30,674 nucleotides of DNA, taken from CAZDGV01 sp964505195 (GTDB lineage: Bacteria > Bacteroidota > Bacteroidia > Chitinophagales > Chitinophagaceae). The translations under genes were made by a program, and so were the position numbers. The number at the start of each line of letters is the position of its first letter. Position 1 is the stretch's first letter. The notes under the pieces are model-generated. The model did not search any database and was not told the DNA's origin. It saw nothing but the letters and a program-made list of their open reading frames with translations. The DNA lies in assembly GCA_964505195.1 (NCBI GenBank), contig CAZDGV010000019.1:1-30674 (forward strand), in the 5' to 3' direction. Positions 15,059-23,130 of this stretch are shown one piece after another.

Positions 15059-18037
15059 ATGCACCTCGACGCAGATCGGTTTTTGTATATTTTGGAAAGG
15101 CCATTTGGCTTGCTGTATTTGTTTTTCACCTGCAGTACAGGTTATTTATCTGCCCTTCCGATCAATCATACAGCAACTAGTCAACCCACCCATTTTTTCA
15201 GAACTGCACAAAGCGGAAGTTGGCACTCGGTTTCTACTTGGGTTTCTTCTCCCAACAATGGAGCCACACCCTGGGTGCCTTCAACGATCGTGCCCGATGA
15301 ACGCGCAGCCGGCATCGTTATTCTCGGTAATCATTCAGTAGCTGTTACTTCAAGTTGTATTGTCGGTAATCTTAGCATCGAACAGAACGGTGTTTTAGAG
15401 ATTCTTGCAGGGAATTTTCGTGTTCACAACGGAGAAGCGGAATATGATCTTGTGGTGCAGGGTCGATTAGTCGTGAGCGAAAGTGGAACTTTTACAGCCA
15501 CAGGTGCTGGCATTCGCTTTACAGCCAGTTCGCGGTATGTTCATGGTGTTGATGGTAAGCAAATACCTATTGCCAATTGGGCGTCCGGATCTGTATGTGA
15601 AGTAAAAGGTATGATTCAGCTTTCCCCGGAGGGCATCGGGCAAAGTTTTAGCAACATCATCTGGAATTGCTCCGGCCAGGTAGAGCCGTTTTTTGTCAAC
15701 AATCAGGCTTTCGCTGTAAACGACACATTGATCGTTGCATCTACTGGTACCACGAGTTTCATTTTTGCGGGTGTTACAACAGAAGATTATTTGTATCGGA
15801 TTTCTAATATTCAGCTTCGACAAGGCAGATTGCAGCTTTCGCATCGCACCGCAGTAAATGATGGTAAAGTAACGCTTTCTGTTTCCGGATCCATCCATAT
15901 TGCAAATGATGCGAACGCGCGATTTGTATTTGCTGATGGAACAGCATCGCCGGATGTCTTTGGCTATGTTGCAGAAGTATTGCTTGAGGGTAATTTGCTT
16001 GTAGAGGGTTCCGCTGCAAGTTTTCATTCCGCTTCATCTTTATCTCTAGCGCAGGGAAGGGTTGTTTTCAAAGGATCGCATCAACAAATTCATATTGCAG
16101 GTGGCGGTACTACTACGCGGGGTAAAGTTGATTTTCTTATCGAGGCCAACACTACTGTACAGTTAATGAATTCGCTTCATCTTTTTGGGAATACCAAGTT
16201 GGAAATAATCGGCACGCTTGATAACAACGGAGAAAATCAAATCATTAGTGGAGGAGGTAGTCCTTCGCCTTCGGTCATCATACATGGTAAATTCATTACC
16301 CGCGATGAACAGGGCTTTACCGGAACCAACGCAGCCATTCCTGGCATCGTGCCGAGTTTATCATCGGGTTGCACGATAGAGTACGGCAGATTAGGCAATC
16401 AGCTTGTTCAGGCAAGAAGCGATTACACGCATCTTGTGTTTAGTAGCAGTGGCATTAAAACATTGGTGAATACATGTGTTCCTGCCGGGCAGGTACGCAT
16501 TACCCATCAGGCTGTATTCGATCAGCAAAATATCAGCTTTGGAAATGAACAAACTCAAATGCGCATGGATGGGGGAAGGTGGCGCATGGCAGGCACCGGT
16601 ACGAAGCCGGATATACGGGGCGGCTTTGATTTATCGGGTGGGGTAATCGAATTTGCCAATCGTGCTTCCACGCCACAAACGATACGCGGACAAACCGCTG
16701 CAGGCAGCACCATACTATATTATGCAATTGAAATCAGTGGTAACAATGTACAAAACAGCAACACCAATATTACGCTTGCATCGGGCGGAACATTTAGCAT
16801 TCTTGATCAGGGTGTTTACAGAAGCACTAATAATTCCATTGTTGGTCCACAGGGAGTGCAGGAATTTGTAATGATGGGTGGCAGCACATTTATTTGTCAA
16901 ACCATCGACGGCTTTTATGGTGCCGCAAGCTTCCCTAGTCCGCCCTCGCTACGCAATGATATAGAAAAGGTGGTGTTGCATCCGGGGAGTACGATTGTGT
17001 TTGGGCGACAGGGCAATCAAAATATCCGTGCCATTGCAACACAGCCCATTACTGATTTTGAAAATATAAAAATCTCCGGTGGCGGATTAAAAACGCTTCA
17101 ATCAACTCTTACCATCAAAGGGGTGCTTACCCTGCGCAATGGCATGCTTCAAAGCAGCTCGAACAACCTACTCACTCTCGATGACAATGCTACTTGCCCT
17201 TCCGGAGGTTCTGCTCAGTCTTTTGTACTGGGTCCGCTTTGTAAAAAAGGAGATGCACCCTTTTCATTTCCTGTGGGAACGATAGTAGGCACTACGAATC
17301 ATTATCGTCCTATCTCTATTTCCAATATCACGAAGCCTTCAAGCTTTACCGCTGCCTTTTTCAGATCCAGTGCTGCCGACTGGTCTATTAGTGCAAGTGG
17401 ACTTCAATCGGTGAGCAATTGTGAATACTGGGAATTGCAACAGTCCGGCAATGCAAAAGCCAGCGTTACCATTATTTGGAATGAGCAGAGTCCGTGCAAT
17501 GTGCCCGAGGCCTATGTTACTCAACCTGCTTCAACAGTGGTAGCGCAATTTGCCCAGGATAGCTGGAGCAGCTTTAGTGGAAGTGGAATAGGACAGTCAT
17601 CGCCGGGCGAAGGTTGGGTTACTAGCGATCAGCTTACCTATTTTCACCGCTTTGCTTTGGGCAGCACTTCAGTTGGACAATTGGTGCTTCCAATCCTTAG
17701 CAATCGATTAGCAGTTGAAGAAAGGGAGCGGGGTATTTTTTTGCATTGGGAGCTTGGGGCAAGCGCTGCAATCAGTTCAATTTATTTGGAGCATAGTTCT
17801 GATGGGCTGCATTTTTCGACTATCGCATTTCTTCCTATGGTAAATGGCTCCTTAGGTCGATCCAATCATTATTTCCATGAAAAGCCAATTGTGGGGTGGA
17901 ATTATTACCGACTCAGAGCCATATTGAAAAACGGCGAAGCATATTTTCTGAGGTATCCCCCATCCTTTTTCAAAAGCATTTTGGCCAAATTCGCGTTTAT
18001 CCCAATCCGGCAACCGAAAAAATCTTTGTCTATTTGA
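15059..18037 (+). CDS. Large secreted T9SS cargo protein, sorting domain out of frame
   Basis: A 992-residue frame encoding an exported, beta-strand-rich, probably beta-helix-like protein. After the signal peptide (hydrophobic FGLLYLFFT, about 16-24) comes a GSWHSVSTWVSS-type module seen at the start of many Bacteroidota surface proteins, then long repeats of short strands with words such as IEYGRLGNQLVQA and IVFGRQGNQNIRA, each in a GRxGNQ context. The last 90 residues resemble the fibronectin-like module that precedes sorting domains (LEHSSDGLHFSTIAF ... NYYRLRAILKNG). The frame then runs into unrelated residues and stops, while the true sorting domain continues in another frame from about 17962. 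The annotated N-terminus is long and acidic; a TTG at 15092 would give a more typical signal peptide. Function is unknown; adhesin or surface-coat roles are guesses. Confidence 0.82.
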   Translation: MHLDADRFLYILERPFGLLYLFFTCSTGYLSALPINHTATSQPTHFFRTAQSGSWHSVSTWVSSPNNGATPWVPSTIVPDERAAGIVILGNHSVAVTSSCIVGNLSIEQNGVLEILAGNFRVHNGEAEYDLVVQGRLVVSESGTFTATGAGIRFTASSRYVHGVDGKQIPIANWASGSVCEVKGMIQLSPEGIGQSFSNIIWNCSGQVEPFFVNNQAFAVNDTLIVASTGTTSFIFAGVTTEDYLYRISNIQLRQGRLQLSHRTAVNDGKVTLSVSGSIHIANDANARFVFADGTASPDVFGYVAEVLLEGNLLVEGSAASFHSASSLSLAQGRVVFKGSHQQIHIAGGGTTTRGKVDFLIEANTTVQLMNSLHLFGNTKLEIIGTLDNNGENQIISGGGSPSPSVIIHGKFITRDEQGFTGTNAAIPGIVPSLSSGCTIEYGRLGNQLVQARSDYTHLVFSSSGIKTLVNTCVPAGQVRITHQAVFDQQNISFGNEQTQMRMDGGRWRMAGTGTKPDIRGGFDLSGGVIEFANRASTPQTIRGQTAAGSTILYYAIEISGNNVQNSNTNITLASGGTFSILDQGVYRSTNNSIVGPQGVQEFVMMGGSTFICQTIDGFYGAASFPSPPSLRNDIEKVVLHPGSTIVFGRQGNQNIRAIATQPITDFENIKISGGGLKTLQSTLTIKGVLTLRNGMLQSSSNNLLTLDDNATCPSGGSAQSFVLGPLCKKGDAPFSFPVGTIVGTTNHYRPISISNITKPSSFTAAFFRSSAADWSISASGLQSVSNCEYWELQQSGNAKASVTIIWNEQSPCNVPEAYVTQPASTVVAQFAQDSWSSFSGSGIGQSSPGEGWVTSDQLTYFHRFALGSTSVGQLVLPILSNRLAVEERERGIFLHWELGASAAISSIYLEHSSDGLHFSTIAFLPMVNGSLGRSNHYFHEKPIVGWNYYRLRAILKNGEAYFLRYPPSFFKSILAKFAFIPIRQPKKSLSI

Positions 18038-18216
18038 AAGATCCAGGCAGCGTTCAAGACATTCAGGTTGTCAATATAACCGGCTTTCTGCTTCGACGGG
18101 TTACTCCTACAGGTAGCACAACGGCTATTACTGTTTCAGACTTGGGTACCGGACTTTATTACTTACGCTTTATAGGAAGTGATTTTGTATCCATCGCCTC
18201 ATTTGTGAAATGGTAG
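17896..18216 (+). CDS. T9SS C-terminal sorting domain, frameshifted end of the cargo gene
   Basis: Only residues from about 17962 on are meaningful. They read PILFQKHFGQIRVYPNPA and continue to the end as a type A T9SS sorting domain: the YPNPA start motif, a GxxL-type middle strand (ITGFLLRRV), and the terminal GLYYLRF and VSIASFVKW strands. The 5' part of this frame is an out-of-frame shadow of the passenger. The domain belongs to the gene starting at 15059 and needs a one-base correction (one extra base, or a -1 slip) near CCCCC at 17957-17961 or TTTTT at 17966-17970. Without it, the product would be exported to the periplasm but not recognised by the T9SS. Confidence 0.8.
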   Translation: MELLPTQSHIEKRRSIFSEVSPILFQKHFGQIRVYPNPATEKIFVYLKDPGSVQDIQVVNITGFLLRRVTPTGSTTAITVSDLGTGLYYLRFIGSDFVSIASFVKW

Positions 18217-18237
18217 TGAACCTAAACCAACTGCAAA

Positions 18238-18267
18238 GAAAATCCCCTCTCAGGAGGGGATTTTTGA
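18238..18267. terminator. Bidirectional terminator between cargo gene and Fe-S carrier gene
   Basis: AATCCCCTC (18241-18249) pairs perfectly with GAGGGGATT (18254-18262) around a TCAG loop, with A-rich and T-rich flanks that extend the stem and give T runs in both directions. It suits the two convergent genes on either side. Confidence 0.9.
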
Positions 18268-18297
18268 TTTTAAAACGTTGATTATTAATTTATTGCA

Positions 18298-18630
18298 TTA
18301 CACTGCAAAGCTTTCCCCACAACCGCAGGTACGGCTAGCGTTGGGGTTATTGAAATAGAACCCTTTTCCGTTTAACCCATCGCTGAAGTCGAGGGTAGTA
18401 TTGCAGAGGTATAAAAAGCTTTTCAGGTCGGTTACCACTTTTACGCCATTGTCTTCAAATACCTGATCGTTCGGCTGCTGCTCATTGTCGAAGTCGAGTT
18501 TATAGCTTAATCCGGAACATCCTCCTCCCACCACCGAAACACGCAAAAAATACGAGGCATCGCTACCGATCTGCGCTTTTTGAACGAGGTCGGTCACTTT
18601 TTCTTTGGCTTTATCACTTACGTAAATCAT
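18298..18630 (-). CDS. A-type iron-sulfur cluster carrier (HesB/IscA family)
   Basis: A 110-residue Fe-S assembly factor that receives clusters from a scaffold and passes them to apo-enzymes. The three conserved cysteines are visible: one in VGGGCSGLSYKL and two in the C-terminal CGC of TCGCGESF. The length fits IscA, SufA and ErpA alike, so I do not choose among them. The frame is open further upstream, but the start at 18630 (MIYVSDKAKEKV) matches the family and lies 21 bases after a -7 box, so the upstream residues are not translated. No other suf or isc gene is next to it. Confidence 0.93.
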   Translation of the reverse strand: MIYVSDKAKEKVTDLVQKAQIGSDASYFLRVSVVGGGCSGLSYKLDFDNEQQPNDQVFEDNGVKVVTDLKSFLYLCNTTLDFSDGLNGKGFYFNNPNASRTCGCGESFAV

Positions 18631-18651
18631 GGTTCTTTTTTTTAGTCGAAG

Positions 18652-18659
18652 CAAAAATA
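18652..18659 (-). promoter_or_regulatory. Bacteroidota -7 box for the Fe-S carrier gene
   Basis: On the minus strand this is TATTTTTG, matching TAnnTTTG and ending 21 bases before the chosen ATG. It falls inside the upstream extension of the frame, which decides the start. No -33 box is obvious. Confidence 0.5.
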
Positions 18660-18786
18660 ATACCAGCACTTGGAGCTGACGATCTGTCTTATTAACGCTT
18701 TACCGCGTTGTTAGGTTTTGTAAAATTATAAAATCCCCACAACTATCATGCTGCGACCAGTATAGGTTTGTGCGTAGTGGTCTGCT

Positions 18787-18821
18787 TTTGGCAAAAAGAA
18801 GCAGGATAACTGCTTTCTTTG
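18787..18821 (+). promoter_or_regulatory. Likely promoter for methylmalonyl-CoA epimerase gene
   Basis: A TTTG -33 box (18787-18790) and a -7-like TTTCTTTG (18814-18821, one base off TAnnTTTG) are 23 bases apart, the long end of the usual spacing. The box ends 18 bases before ATG 18840. Confidence 0.4.
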
Positions 18822-18839
18822 CAATTGAAACCTACGCTT

Positions 18840-19244
18840 ATGAAAAAGATAGAGCATATCGGTATCGCCGTGAAAGATTTTTCCGTTTCGGTGCCGTTAT
18901 TCGAAAAGTTGCTGAATACGCCCTGCTATAAAACCGAGTTGGTTGAAACAGAGCAGGTGCGTACTGCATTTTTTCAAAAAGGCGAAACCAAGATTGAGTT
19001 ATTGGAAAGCACAACACCTGATGGCGTGATTGCAAAATTTATTGAGAAGAAAGGAGAGGGCATGCATCATATTGCTTTTGAAGTTGCAGATATTGAAGCA
19101 GAAATCGCCCGATTGAAAGAGCAGGGATTTGTTTTGCTGCAAGATGCGCCGCGCAAGGGTGCCGACAATAAATGGGTGGCATTTTTACACCCTAAAAGTA
19201 CAGGCGGAGTGCTGATTGAACTTTGTCAGGAGCGGGCTTCGTAA
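18840..19244 (+). CDS. mce: Methylmalonyl-CoA epimerase
   Basis: A 134-residue vicinal oxygen chelate (VOC) protein that converts (S)- to (R)-methylmalonyl-CoA between propionyl-CoA carboxylase and the B12-dependent mutase. The two beta-alpha-beta-beta-beta modules carry the metal ligands H6 (IEHIGIAV), H76/H77 (GMHHIAFEV) and E127 (VLIELCQ), with E53 (KIELLE) in the remaining ligand strand. GMHHIAFEV and the end GGVLIELCQ are typical of epimerases rather than of glyoxalases. ATG 18840 is preferred over a TTG at 18819 that overlaps the promoter. The B12-binding mutase domain encoded at 3716 belongs to the next step of the same pathway. Confidence 0.92.
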   Translation: MKKIEHIGIAVKDFSVSVPLFEKLLNTPCYKTELVETEQVRTAFFQKGETKIELLESTTPDGVIAKFIEKKGEGMHHIAFEVADIEAEIARLKEQGFVLLQDAPRKGADNKWVAFLHPKSTGGVLIELCQERAS

Positions 19245-19247
19245 AAC

Positions 19248-19273
19248 TAAACCCAGATTTTCTTTTGGGTTTA
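19248..19273. terminator. Hairpin between mce and murF
   Basis: TAAACCCA (19248-19255) pairs with TGGGTTTA (19266-19273) around a T-rich loop, between two convergent genes. T runs are short, so termination strength is doubtful. The murF stop codon lies inside the right arm. Confidence 0.45.
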
Positions 19274-20554
19274 CTCCGCCAGCATTTTCTCCATCTGCAT
19301 ACTGCGTGAACCTTTGATGAGTATGTGGCAACCGCTTACAGGATGTGTTTTAAACCAAGATGCCGCTGCATGGACGTCTTTGAAATAAAAATAATCATGA
19401 TTTGTTTTTTCAAAGGCCTCTCCAACCAATAGCACCTTTTTCCATGGGTATGCTTTTAGCAACTGAACCAGTTGTTGGTGTTCCTTTACTGTTTCTTCGC
19501 CTAACTCAGCCATGGCGCCCAACATGAGTATTTTATTTTCAGTCGCAAGTCGAGCAAAATTTTCAATAGCTTCTTTCATGCTGCTGGGATTGGCATTATA
19601 AGCATCTAGGATAATTGTATTGCCGTCTTTTTCCAGCAGTTGCGAACGGCTGTTAGAAGGTACATATGCTTCAATAGCGTCTTTTATTTTTTGTGGCGGC
19701 ACACCAAAATATTTGCCCACGGACACTGCTGCCAGTACATTGGGTAAATTGTAAGTGCCAACCAGTTGAGTATGGATGGTTCCAATTTCAGCATCTTTGT
19801 TCAGTTGAAGCGAAAGAAAAGGTTCGCTTGCAATTAATGTTCCCTGTGTTGCGGCTGCATTGCCGGTGCCATAGTCGATCCTGTTTTTGATTCCAATGCT
19901 CATCTCCATCAAATAGTCGTAATCGGTATTTATGAAAATTGCACCGTCATGCGCTTTGATAAAATCGAAGAGTTCGCCCTTCCCTTTTTTCACACCTTCT
20001 ATGCCACCAAATCCCTCCAAATGCGCTTTACCAACATTGGTAATGAGTCCGTGTGTAGGTAAAGTATAGCTACAATATCCTGCAATTTCTTGCTGATGGT
20101 TGGCGCCCATTTCTACCACTGCTAATTCAGCGTCGGGTTTTATTTTGAGCAGCGTCAGCGGAATGCCAATATGGTTATTCAGATTCCCTTCTGTGGTATA
20201 GGTTTTAAAATGAGCAGAAAGCACTACGTGTATCAACTCTTTGGTGGTGGTTTTTCCATTGCTGCCGGTAATAGCTAGTAAAGGAATCTTGAACTGCATT
20301 CTGTGATGCTTGGCTAGCATTTGAAGTGCATCCAGCGTATTATCTACGCGAATGATCCGCTGATCTTCCGGGTCAACATCCTCATCCACCACCGCAAATG
20401 CAGCTCCTGCATCGAGGGCTTGCTTTGCAAATTGATTTCCGTTGAAATTTTCGCCCTTAAGGGCAAAGAACAGATCGCCCGGTTTAAGTTTCCGGGTATC
20501 GGTTTGCACAGAGGGATGTTGCAGAAAAACTTGATATAACTCCGTTATTTGCAT
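19271..20554 (-). CDS. murF: UDP-N-acetylmuramoyl-tripeptide--D-alanyl-D-alanine ligase
   Basis: A 427-residue cytoplasmic Mur ligase that adds D-Ala-D-Ala to UDP-MurNAc-tripeptide, the last soluble step of peptidoglycan precursor synthesis. Canonical features are all present: an N-terminal substrate-binding domain with RKLKPGDLFFALKGENFNG, the ATP loop GSNGKTTTKE (G97-E106), VVEMGA with E147, TNVGKAHLEGF (171-181), the carbamylated-lysine segment with K191, and DAYNANPSSM near the end of the central domain. It is the second MurF in the window, the other being half of the MurF-Alr fusion. This copy has the cleaner consensus and is the likely main enzyme. It is a single-gene unit. Confidence 0.95.
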   Translation of the reverse strand: MQITELYQVFLQHPSVQTDTRKLKPGDLFFALKGENFNGNQFAKQALDAGAAFAVVDEDVDPEDQRIIRVDNTLDALQMLAKHHRMQFKIPLLAITGSNGKTTTKELIHVVLSAHFKTYTTEGNLNNHIGIPLTLLKIKPDAELAVVEMGANHQQEIAGYCSYTLPTHGLITNVGKAHLEGFGGIEGVKKGKGELFDFIKAHDGAIFINTDYDYLMEMSIGIKNRIDYGTGNAAATQGTLIASEPFLSLQLNKDAEIGTIHTQLVGTYNLPNVLAAVSVGKYFGVPPQKIKDAIEAYVPSNSRSQLLEKDGNTIILDAYNANPSSMKEAIENFARLATENKILMLGAMAELGEETVKEHQQLVQLLKAYPWKKVLLVGEAFEKTNHDYFYFKDVHAAASWFKTHPVSGCHILIKGSRSMQMEKMLAE

Positions 20555-20557
20555 ACG

Positions 20558-20565
20558 TAAAGGTA
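20558..20565 (-). promoter_or_regulatory. Possible -7 box for murF
   Basis: On the minus strand this reads TACCTTTA, one base from TAnnTTTG, and it ends three bases before the ATG. If used, the murF mRNA would be leaderless. Confidence 0.3.
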
Positions 20566-20631
20566 CTCCGATGTATTGAATTCCATTTGGCGCTCAGGCA
20601 AATTCGTGAATGGGCCGACCAAATTCAAGTA

Positions 20632-20647
20632 TGGCAAGCACTTTGCA
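20632..20647 (+). promoter_or_regulatory. Sigma-54-like -24/-12 site before the beta-barrel gene
   Basis: TGGCAAGCACTTTGCA matches the sigma-54 consensus TGGCACG-N4-TTGCA with one change, and GG (20633-20634) and GC (20645-20646) are exactly ten bases apart, as RpoN requires. Transcription would start near 20658, about 50 bases before the ATG at 20710. Confidence 0.4.
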
Positions 20648-20683
20648 TCATTTGCTCATAATTCTTTATTTGTGGATTCTCTA

Positions 20684-20691
20684 TATATTTG
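20684..20691 (+). promoter_or_regulatory. Bacteroidota -7 box for the beta-barrel gene
   Basis: TATATTTG matches TAnnTTTG and ends 18 bases before ATG 20710. The nearest TTTG (20669-20672) is too close, at 11 bases, to be a standard -33 box. Confidence 0.5.
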
Positions 20692-20709
20692 CACCAATAA
20701 ATCAATTTT

Positions 20710-21348
20710 ATGAAAAAAATTATTCTGCTTATTGCTTTGATCATTAACTGTCAAGTGATGTTTGCCCAGAATGCAGTGGATAGCAAACCTATTATCTTCG
20801 TTAAAGCCGGTGCCGGTTTCGGCAGTGGTTTGGCTTCGCTTCCTACACCTTTGACTGAAGACGGGCAACGCCAATATTATTCGAGCCTTAGAACCGGTCT
20901 CAATCTTAATTTCCAAATGGGTTTTCATCTCTCTGAAAAAAGTTCATTGGGTTTAGTGTACAATCTTTTATCGTCTTCAGCGAATGAGTTTGTTGCTCCT
21001 GAAACATGGGTTGGCGATGAGAGAATTAATTATGTTGGGTTGACCTATCAGCATTATGTTCCTGTAGGAAATAAGCGTGATGTAAATTTTATAGCAAAAG
21101 CAGGCCCCGGCGTAATTATATATCGTCGTACCAATAGCATCGTTTCAGCCAGCGGCACTTCAACCAATGATGCAAGCCGTAATGCGCTTGGCTTTTACAC
21201 CGCTGCTGGTGCTGATTTTAAAATCAGCAAGAGCTTTCGTTTTGAATTGACCTTAGATGGAAATTGGGGACGTGTTGACAGAGCCGGCGTAGTAAAAGAT
21301 GCAGATATGCTGAGCATCAACGGCGGTTTTGTTTTACAGATTCGCTAA
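20710..21348 (+). CDS. Outer-membrane beta-barrel protein
   Basis: A 212-residue predicted small outer-membrane protein. A clear signal peptide (MKKIILLIALIINCQVMFAQ) is cleaved after the AQ typical of this phylum. The mature part shows alternating hydrophobic strands with aromatic girdle residues (GLNLNFQMGFHL, SSLGLVYNLL, INYVGLTYQHYVPV, FRFELTLDGNWG) and ends in a strand FVLQIR. This fits an 8-strand, OmpA/OmpW-like barrel of the common Bacteroidota porin family, but a specific role cannot be named. It has its own terminator and carries two kinds of promoter signature upstream, which hints at regulated expression. Confidence 0.8.
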   Translation: MKKIILLIALIINCQVMFAQNAVDSKPIIFVKAGAGFGSGLASLPTPLTEDGQRQYYSSLRTGLNLNFQMGFHLSEKSSLGLVYNLLSSSANEFVAPETWVGDERINYVGLTYQHYVPVGNKRDVNFIAKAGPGVIIYRRTNSIVSASGTSTNDASRNALGFYTAAGADFKISKSFRFELTLDGNWGRVDRAGVVKDADMLSINGGFVLQIR

Positions 21349-21382
21349 TCTTTATTTCCACTTCGAAATACATTTTGTACAT

Positions 21383-21413
21383 AAAAAAACCCGCCAGATG
21401 GCGGGTTTTTTTT
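21383..21413. terminator. Bidirectional terminator between beta-barrel gene and gldJ
   Basis: CCCGCC (21390-21395) and GGCGGG (21400-21405) form a perfect stem around AGAT, with a run of seven A before it and eight T after it. Strong in both directions, and placed between convergent genes. Confidence 0.93.
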
Positions 21414-21420
21414 ATGCTGC

Positions 21421-22980
21421 TTAATTTCTTTTTCGATTGTTCTGTTTGCGTGTAGGAAACCAATTGCCGGTTTTGTATCCGTTGCCTTCCTGACTTCCGT
21501 AGCGTGTCATTGCGCAGCGAAATCCGATCATCGCGCTCGACTGATCTTCTTCCAGATATCTTCTGCTGCTCGGACTTAACCAGTATGCGCGGTCGTTCCA
21601 GCTTCCGCCTTTGTACACTCTGCTTTTATCGCTGATAAGTGTAGTAATGCCGTAGCCATATTGTACCCCACTCAGTGAGTCACCGTCGAGGTAATCTACT
21701 GCATAGCTTTTTTGATAGTTGCGTCTGTTTTTCAGTTCTTCTTCCGTTTCATCACGATATATGATGCGGCCCATGGCATCTCGTTCAGGTTTACCGGTGC
21801 TCATATCAATACGCTGAAACTTGTTGCCGCGATAGAAGTTGAAATCATCACCATCGGTTGATGAAAGCGGACGATACACATCTGCAACCCACTCGCTTAC
21901 GTTGCCTGCCATATTAAATAAACCGAACCCGTTGGGCAAGTAGGCCTTTACCGGACCGGGAATAACAGAGCGGTCGTTCAAACCTCCGGCTACACCCATG
22001 TTATCGCCTGCACCTCTTTTGAAGTTGGAAAGAAACTGTCCCTGCGATGCAGTTACCTTATTGTCGCGCAAACCGTTTACGTTCTGCGACCAGGGATATA
22101 CCTGCTTGTTGGCAATGGATTCTTCGCCACGACGTTTTTCGGTACGGCGCGGATTGGGATTTTGTGCCAAATAACCGTATGCGGCATATTCCCATTCTGC
22201 TTCGGTAGGCAAACGATACTCGGGCAACAACAAACCCTCTTCCATATTGATATTGGTAGGAATTTGCTTGGTAACAGGGTCTCTGTATGCCTTAATGTTT
22301 TTACCGGGTGTTGCCTGGTATTCGCCCAGCAGATACGCTTTGGTATTGAAATTGTCTTGTCCGCCTCCCTGCAGTGATTTCTGCATTTCAGCTTTTTTGT
22401 TGGTGATACCTTTTTCCCAAAGGATACCTTCGTTTACACGATCGGATCTCCAAAGGCAAAAATCATAAGCCTGTTTCCAGCTCACACCTACCACGGGGTA
22501 ATAGTTGTACGACGGGTGACGGAAATAATAATCTACATAGGGCTCATTGTAGGAAAGCTCGCTTCGCCAAACCAGCGTATCGGGTAAAGCGCGGTTTGAT
22601 ATAGCGGTATCCTGAAACACGCGATCGAGCCAAAAAAGGTACTCTCTATAATGCACATTGGCTACTTCCGTTTCGTCCATATAGAAAGAAGGCACGGTGA
22701 TACGGCGGGGAATATTGTTCCAGTCGCGCATTACATCCTCCTGCGTGGCGCCCATGGCGAAAGTTCCACCCTGAACGAATACCAGTCCTGGACCGGTCTT
22801 CTGAAATTGTTCTTTAGAAACCCGAAAACCACTGCCTTTGGGATCGTTATAGGTCCAGCCCGTAACGGTTGATTTTTCAGGTTGCTTTTTGAAAATATTT
22901 CCGTTTTTGCAGGAGCTGAGCAGCAATGAAACTGCAATCAGTACAACCCCTAGTTTCGGGGCACAGAAATGGTTCTTCAT
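21421..22980 (-). CDS. gldJ: Gliding motility lipoprotein GldJ
   Basis: A 519-residue outer-membrane lipoprotein with lipobox cysteine C24 (LLSSC) and a SUMF1/formylglycine-generating-enzyme-like domain. The segments TGWTYNDPKGSGF, MRDWNNIPRRITVPSFYMDETEV, ALPDTLVWRSEL and NEPYVDYYFRHPSY are the ones I know from GldJ and distinguish it from GldK. In flavobacteria GldJ is needed for gliding and stabilises other T9SS parts such as GldK. The SUMF1 fold here is structural as far as is known, not a sulfatase activator. It is divergent from porU-porV across 150 bases; this gene neighbourhood is conserved in gliding Bacteroidota and supports the calls on both sides. Confidence 0.93.
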   Translation of the reverse strand: MKNHFCAPKLGVVLIAVSLLLSSCKNGNIFKKQPEKSTVTGWTYNDPKGSGFRVSKEQFQKTGPGLVFVQGGTFAMGATQEDVMRDWNNIPRRITVPSFYMDETEVANVHYREYLFWLDRVFQDTAISNRALPDTLVWRSELSYNEPYVDYYFRHPSYNYYPVVGVSWKQAYDFCLWRSDRVNEGILWEKGITNKKAEMQKSLQGGGQDNFNTKAYLLGEYQATPGKNIKAYRDPVTKQIPTNINMEEGLLLPEYRLPTEAEWEYAAYGYLAQNPNPRRTEKRRGEESIANKQVYPWSQNVNGLRDNKVTASQGQFLSNFKRGAGDNMGVAGGLNDRSVIPGPVKAYLPNGFGLFNMAGNVSEWVADVYRPLSSTDGDDFNFYRGNKFQRIDMSTGKPERDAMGRIIYRDETEEELKNRRNYQKSYAVDYLDGDSLSGVQYGYGITTLISDKSRVYKGGSWNDRAYWLSPSSRRYLEEDQSSAMIGFRCAMTRYGSQEGNGYKTGNWFPTRKQNNRKRN

Positions 22981-23110
22981 CTTTTCGCTTTGTTGATTTA
23001 ACGACGCTCTAATAAAAATATTGTCCTAAAACCCGCCAGCAGGGGGTTGCAGACAAATACAAACTTAGCTCTTTTATCACTGATAATGAAAGCCTTCGTG
23101 TTTTTCCTGA

Positions 23111-23118
23111 TAAATTTG
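23111..23118 (+). promoter_or_regulatory. Bacteroidota -7 box for porU
   Basis: TAAATTTG matches TAnnTTTG and ends 12 bases before the porU ATG, giving a very short leader. No -33 box is clear. Confidence 0.5.
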
Positions 23119-23130
23119 TGAAGGTATTAC

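Noticed and set aside
15467..16027. A 186-codon minus-strand frame inside the cargo gene
   Set aside because: Antisense shadow of the long passenger frame; no recognisable domain or start context.
17955..17972. Programmed -1 ribosomal frameshift in the T9SS cargo gene
   Set aside because: Neither T CCC CCA nor C TTT TTC allows clean re-pairing in the -1 frame, and I see no obvious downstream stimulatory structure. An indel or base-calling error is simpler.
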